From Flavobacterium johnsoniae (GTDB lineage: Bacteria; Bacteroidota; Bacteroidia; Flavobacteriales; Flavobacteriaceae), in NCBI RefSeq assembly GCF_030388325.1, contig NZ_CP103794.1, forward strand, positions 62,001 to 126,000: 64,000 nucleotides of DNA, in the 5' to 3' direction. Shown here piece after piece: positions 60,526-64,000 of this stretch. The notes beneath the pieces are model-generated. The model was not told where the DNA came from. It worked only from the letters and a program-made list of their open reading frames with translations, and did no database searches. The position numbers were made by a program, and so were the translations under genes. The stretch's first letter is position 1. Each line of letters starts with the position of its first letter.

Positions 60526-62046
60526 TTACATATCATTAAAAACGATTTTAAAGCTTGTCCCTACTCCTACTTCACTTTCTACTAAAACAGTCCCTTTCAT
60601 CGCTTCAATTTGATTTCTGGTAATATAAAGCCCAATTCCGCGAGCTTCTTCATGTTTATGAAACGTTTTGTACATTCCGAATAACAATTCGCCATACGTC
60701 TTCAAATCGATTCCTAGACCATTATCTGTAATCTTAAGCGATTTAAATCCTTCTGATTCGATTGCAAAATCGAAAATAATAATCGGATCTCTATCTGGAT
60801 GTGCATATTTTATTGCATTTGTTGTAAAATTCAACAAAACACTTTCCATATAAGCCGGATTAAAATTAACCGTCAAATACTTCGGCACATTGTTTACAAT
60901 AGTTACTTTACGCTGTTTATCATAACCTTTAATTGTCGAAATAGTCTTTTCGATATATTCGCAAAGCATTAACGGAACAACAGCAATATTAATATTACTT
61001 TGCGTTTTTACAATTTGAGTCAAATTAGAAATTGTTTCATTCAAATCGTTTGAAACAGTTCTTAAATGTTCTAGCATTTCTGCCACAGTTTGCTTGTCTA
61101 CATCGGCATCAATAAAATCCAGAATTGATTTTATATTTCCTGCCTGCGTGTTTAAATTATGCGAAACAATATGTGAGAAATTCAACAAACGACTGTTTTG
61201 GTCGCTGTATAATTTCATTGTTTTTATCAGTTCAAGCTCTTTTTCTTTTTGAGCAGAAACATCTGTATGTGTTCCAATTACTCGCAAAGGCTTTCCATTT
61301 TCATCACGTTTTATTACTTTTCCGCGATCCAAAATCCATTTATAATTTCCACTCGAAGTCATTACGCGATGGTAATTTTCGTAATACGGAATCTTATTAT
61401 CAAAATGCTCCTGAATATCCGAATAATATTTTGGCAAATCGTCTGGATGCACAATTTTATCCCAACGCTCTGGATCATCAAAGATATCAGTCGATTCTAA
61501 TTCTAAAATCTTAAGAGATAAAGAAGAATAAAAAACACTGTTTGTAACCATATCCCAATCCCAAACACCTGCTGTAGATGCATCAAGAGCAAACTGAAAA
61601 CGCTCCTCAGAAATACGGAGCTTTTCTTCCTTGTCTTTTAAATCTGTAATATCTGAAACATGTCCGTAAAAAATAACCTGTCCATCTAACGCCGACTCTG
61701 TTTTAGACGAAATTTTAAACCAACGAATTCCCTTTTTAGGAAGAACCGCTCTAAACTCAATATCCCAAGGTTTAATCTCTTTTCTAGCTGTTACTAAAGA
61801 TTGAAAAAACAACTCGCGATCTTGCGGTAAAATTCGATCATAAATAACAAATTTTATATCATTGGTAAAGTCTGCAGCGGTAAGTTCAAATATTTCATCG
61901 GCTGATTTACTCACAAGGGGAAATGAATAATTATTGCCAGCATCAATAACAAATTGAAAAAGTAAGTCAGGCATTTCGGCCAACAATTTTTTATAAAAAT
62001 TATTTACCTCCAAGCAGTCGTCATTCCCATATAAATCAAAAACCAT
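60526..62046 (-). CDS. PAS-domain sensor histidine kinase
   Basis: This 506-residue kinase has no membrane helices and three sensory blocks. These are an N-terminal PAS-like region (about 10-130), a second PAS with PAC (about 140-280, ERFQFALDASTAGVWDWDMV, WILDRGKVIKRDENGKP) and a linker. The H-box is FSHIVSHNLNTQAGNI, the N-box NFTTNAIKYAH, G1 ITDNGLGID and G2 EARGIGLYI. I use the ATG at 62046; the longer frame adds an unsupported N-terminal stretch. No response regulator is adjacent, so its partner is unknown. Confidence 0.88.
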   Translation of the reverse strand: MVFDLYGNDDCLEVNNFYKKLLAEMPDLLFQFVIDAGNNYSFPLVSKSADEIFELTAADFTNDIKFVIYDRILPQDRELFFQSLVTARKEIKPWDIEFRAVLPKKGIRWFKISSKTESALDGQVIFYGHVSDITDLKDKEEKLRISEERFQFALDASTAGVWDWDMVTNSVFYSSLSLKILELESTDIFDDPERWDKIVHPDDLPKYYSDIQEHFDNKIPYYENYHRVMTSSGNYKWILDRGKVIKRDENGKPLRVIGTHTDVSAQKEKELELIKTMKLYSDQNSRLLNFSHIVSHNLNTQAGNIKSILDFIDADVDKQTVAEMLEHLRTVSNDLNETISNLTQIVKTQSNINIAVVPLMLCEYIEKTISTIKGYDKQRKVTIVNNVPKYLTVNFNPAYMESVLLNFTTNAIKYAHPDRDPIIIFDFAIESEGFKSLKITDNGLGIDLKTYGELLFGMYKTFHKHEEARGIGLYITRNQIEAMKGTVLVESEVGVGTSFKIVFNDM

Positions 62047-62195
62047 ATAATACTTTTTTATGTAAATAAAATATTTAGAATTTTCTTTTAAAACAAAGAG
62101 AAAAATCACAACTTTTTATCCTTTTGTTTTTATTACAACAAAATTTTAACACAATATATTAATTTTTGCAATATTACATATAAAATTGCTAAAAA

Positions 62196-63092
62196 TTATT
62201 TTCTGGGATGAAAAGTATGCATTACTTCTTTTAAAAAACTTCGATCTAAATGAACATAAATCTCTGTCGTTGTGATTGATTCATGTCCGAGCATTAATTG
62301 AATAGATCGTAAATCTGCTCCGTTTTCTAACAAATGTGTAGCAAAAGAATGACGCAAAGTATGGGGGCTTATACTTTTTTTTAGTGAAATTTTCTGCGCA
62401 AGATCTTTAATTATAGTAAATATCATGGCGCGTGTCAGCTGATTTCCTCGTCTATTTAAGAACAAAGTATCTTCAGCACCCTTTTTAATATTTAGATGAA
62501 CACGAATTTCATTTCTGTAAAGATCGATATATTTTTGCGTTAAAGGACCAATCGGAACAAATCGTTCTTTATTTCCTTTTCCGGTAATTTTAATAAATCC
62601 TTCGTCAAAAAATAAATCGGAAATCTTAAGCGTAATTAATTCTGAAACACGAAGTCCGCAACCATATAAAGTTTCTAACATTGCGCGATTGCGTTCGCCT
62701 TCATTTGTACTTAAATCTATACTTTCAATTAGCGCATCAATTTCTTGAAGAGACAAAGTATCTGGCAATTTTCGCCCTGTTTTTGGCGCTTCTATTAATT
62801 CAAGCGGATTATCATTTCTATAATCTTCAAAAACCAGATAATTAAAAAAACTTTTTAATCCAGAAATAATTCTTGCCTGAGATCTTGGGTTTACTTCTTT
62901 GGCAACAGCATAAATAAATTGCTGCAAAGTTTCGACGGTAATTTTTATTGGAGAAACATCTATTTTATTGTTTTCTAAAAAAAGACACAAACGCTCGATA
63001 TCGAAGCCGTAGTTTTCAATCGTATTTTTAGACAAGCCTCTTTCTATCCTCAAATACGACTGATAATCTTTTATATATCGAGTCCAATTCAT
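62196..63092 (-). CDS. xerD: Tyrosine recombinase XerD
   Basis: This 298-residue site-specific recombinase resolves chromosome dimers. The N-terminal SAM-like DNA-binding domain (about 1-90) has DYQSYLRIERGLSKNT. The catalytic domain has the Arg in GCGLRVSEL, Lys in GKGNKERFVP, HTLRHSFATHL and the Tyr in TTEIYVHLDRS. This is the full set. It is a normal chromosomal gene, not linked to other phage or transposon genes. Confidence 0.93.
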   Translation of the reverse strand: MNWTRYIKDYQSYLRIERGLSKNTIENYGFDIERLCLFLENNKIDVSPIKITVETLQQFIYAVAKEVNPRSQARIISGLKSFFNYLVFEDYRNDNPLELIEAPKTGRKLPDTLSLQEIDALIESIDLSTNEGERNRAMLETLYGCGLRVSELITLKISDLFFDEGFIKITGKGNKERFVPIGPLTQKYIDLYRNEIRVHLNIKKGAEDTLFLNRRGNQLTRAMIFTIIKDLAQKISLKKSISPHTLRHSFATHLLENGADLRSIQLMLGHESITTTEIYVHLDRSFLKEVMHTFHPRK

Positions 63093-63143
63093 ATTTACAA
63101 AGTAAGTGATTTTTTAGCATAAAAGTGTCTCACATAACGATGT

Positions 63144-63177
63144 AAAAAAAAACCTTTCTCAAAAGAGAAAGGTTTTT
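63144..63177 (-). terminator. Intrinsic terminator after the beta-barrel gene
   Basis: A perfect 13-bp stem: AAAAACCTTTCTC (63148-63160) with GAGAAAGGTTTTT (63165-63177), with loop AAAA. Confidence 0.9.
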
Positions 63178-63196
63178 AGAATATTAAATATTGAAT

Positions 63197-63778
63197 TTAC
63201 AATTTATATCCAAAAGCCAAAGAAAACATATTGCTTTTAATTTTATAATTAACATCATCAACATGAAAATCTAAGGCATTTGACAAACCTAAGTTATAAC
63301 GAAGATCTACCGAACAATCTTCCAGAAAATTAATGCCGATACCAAAATTCAAACCAAAATCTATAGTTTTAGTATGATCTGTAATATTTACACCATTTTC
63401 TTCAGCTTTCATTAAAAAACCAACTTGAGGACCTGCTTGAACACTTAATCCCTGAATGACAAAATATTTAGCCAAAATAGGCAAATTTAAATAGCTCAAT
63501 TTAACCTCATTATCGTACGCTATTCCATCGTTTACAAATTTATTTTTAACTCCGTGAGTTGAGTATAGAAGTTCAGGTTGAATACCAAATCTTTCATCTG
63601 TTTTAATTTCCGAAAAAATACCCACCTGATATCCCATTAAATTTTCATTTTCATGGAAATCAGAAGAGTTATTTGGAAAATTAATTCCTCCTTTAATTCC
63701 AAATCTACTCCCAGTTCCTTGAGCATTTGCATAACAAAATGCCATAACTACAAGAGCAGATAAAATATTTTTTTTCAT
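63197..63778 (-). CDS. Outer-membrane beta-barrel protein, PorT-like family
   Basis: This 193-residue protein has a signal peptide (MKKNILSALVVMAFCYANAQ) and then eight-stranded barrel strands: SRFGIKGGINFPNNS, YQVGIFSEIKTDERFGIQP, KLSYLNLPILAKYFV, LSVQAGPQVGFLM and a C-terminal SNMFSLAFGYKL. A -7 box (TATATTTG, minus 63812-63805) precedes it. It is a paralogue of the partial gene upstream on this strand (63921-64000). Confidence 0.87.
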   Translation of the reverse strand: MKKNILSALVVMAFCYANAQGTGSRFGIKGGINFPNNSSDFHENENLMGYQVGIFSEIKTDERFGIQPELLYSTHGVKNKFVNDGIAYDNEVKLSYLNLPILAKYFVIQGLSVQAGPQVGFLMKAEENGVNITDHTKTIDFGLNFGIGINFLEDCSVDLRYNLGLSNALDFHVDDVNYKIKSNMFSLAFGYKL

Positions 63779-63804
63779 TATGTCTTAAGATTAAATTTGT
63801 CTGC

Positions 63805-63812
63805 CAAATATA
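63805..63812 (-). promoter_or_regulatory. Likely -7 box of the beta-barrel gene
   Basis: The minus strand reads TATATTTG, the exact -7 consensus. A convincing -33 TTG at 17-21 bases is missing. Confidence 0.5.
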
Positions 63813-63868
63813 AAAACATACTTAGAATATATTGACTTTTATTTTAATAATAAAAATACTATACAAAC

Positions 63869-63905
63869 AAAAAAACCTTTCTAAAAGAAAGGCTTTTTTT
63901 TATAT
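63869..63905 (-). terminator. Intrinsic terminator after the partial beta-barrel gene
   Basis: AACCTTTC (63874-63881) pairs with GAAAGGCTT (63887-63895) with one bulged base; a T-run follows on the minus strand. Confidence 0.78.
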
Positions 63906-63920
63906 TTTTTTATAAAAAAC

Positions 63921-64000
63921 TTAGAATTTATAAGCTAAAGAAAGAGCTAAAACGCTATTTTTTGGACTATCAAAATACTCATCAAAATCTTCCGCATTAT
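63921..64000 (-). CDS. C-terminal end of a second beta-barrel protein, partial
   Basis: Only the last 25 codons are in the window: NAEDFDEYFDSPKNSVLALS, then LAYKF and a TAA stop. The ending with alternating residues and a final aromatic is the outer-membrane barrel signal, and it parallels SLAFGYKL in the adjacent gene. It is therefore a likely tandem paralogue whose start lies beyond the right edge. Confidence 0.75.
   Translation of the reverse strand, partial: NAEDFDEYFDSPKNSVLALSLAYKF

Noticed and set aside
62196-63092. Integrase of a mobile element
   Set aside because: Length and motifs fit chromosomal XerD; no attachment site, phage or transfer gene lies nearby.
1-64000. tRNA or rRNA genes
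   Set aside because: No cloverleaf-like or rRNA-like segments were found on reading the intergenic regions; a covariance search could still find a missed one.

Overview
The window is AT-rich and its gene content and signals fit a Flavobacterium-type member of the Bacteroidetes. It carries TonB-dependent receptors, a protein with a C-terminal type IX secretion (T9SS) sorting domain, DUF4252 proteins, an alternative GlmU-like protein, type B L31 and a CarB with no C-terminal regulatory domain. Several promoters have the Bacteroidetes form TTG-N18-21-TAnnTTTG. No rRNA, tRNA, CRISPR array, insertion sequence or prophage was seen. The content looks like ordinary chromosome broken up by palindromic intergenic repeats.

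Layout. 1-7.7 kb: a photolyase (cut by the left edge), a repeat-rich spacer, a TetR regulator/ABC1-kinase pair, a TIGR01777 epimerase, YceI, a VOC protein, an acyl-CoA thioesterase and RmuC. 7.8-12 kb: a PrcB-domain lipoprotein with a small exported partner, an ECF sigma factor overlapping a gene that joins a membrane anchor to a predicted beta-barrel, and MepB. 12-19 kb: a 1138-residue T9SS-secreted exonuclease/phosphatase-fold protein, an SDR, small unknowns, an RluE-like pseudouridine synthase, TrmL and a membrane protein. 19-29.5 kb: a corrinoid uptake and salvage locus, with ABC importer genes btuF-btuC-btuD on the minus strand and, on the plus strand, a Cys-rich protein, cobU, a bluB-cobT fusion, cobS, cobC, a cobalamin riboswitch, a BtuB-type receptor and a surface beta-propeller lipoprotein resembling BtuG. 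29.6-36.5 kb: an S41 protease, a sigma/anti-sigma/DUF4252/DUF4252 operon, carB and rpmH (a short gene at 36353-36514). 36.7-45.8 kb: a TPR-like membrane protein, alpha/beta hydrolase, small GNAT, a DASS anion symporter with a porin, an ABC-F ATPase, a PepSY-like protein, GlmU-like protein and L31. 46-52 kb: DUF4199, glycosyltransferase 2, phosphosugar mutase, an MsbA-type exporter and DUF2971. 52.3-58 kb: a four-gene minus-strand operon of M23 peptidase, TonB receptor, two-TM protein and calcium-loop lipoprotein. 58-64 kb: a ZapB-like coiled coil, ZapA, a 6S RNA, RNase Y, a PAS histidine kinase, XerD, and two adjacent beta-barrel genes, the second cut by the right edge.

The most coherent unit is the B12 locus. 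The riboswitch and its promoter sit only in front of the outer-membrane receptor and the propeller lipoprotein. The salvage enzymes (CobU, BluB-CobT, CobS, CobC) would build the lower ligand and nucleotide loop onto imported corrinoids, since no corrin-ring synthesis genes are present here. The next most notable unit is promoter - ZapB-like - ZapA - 6S RNA - RNase Y.
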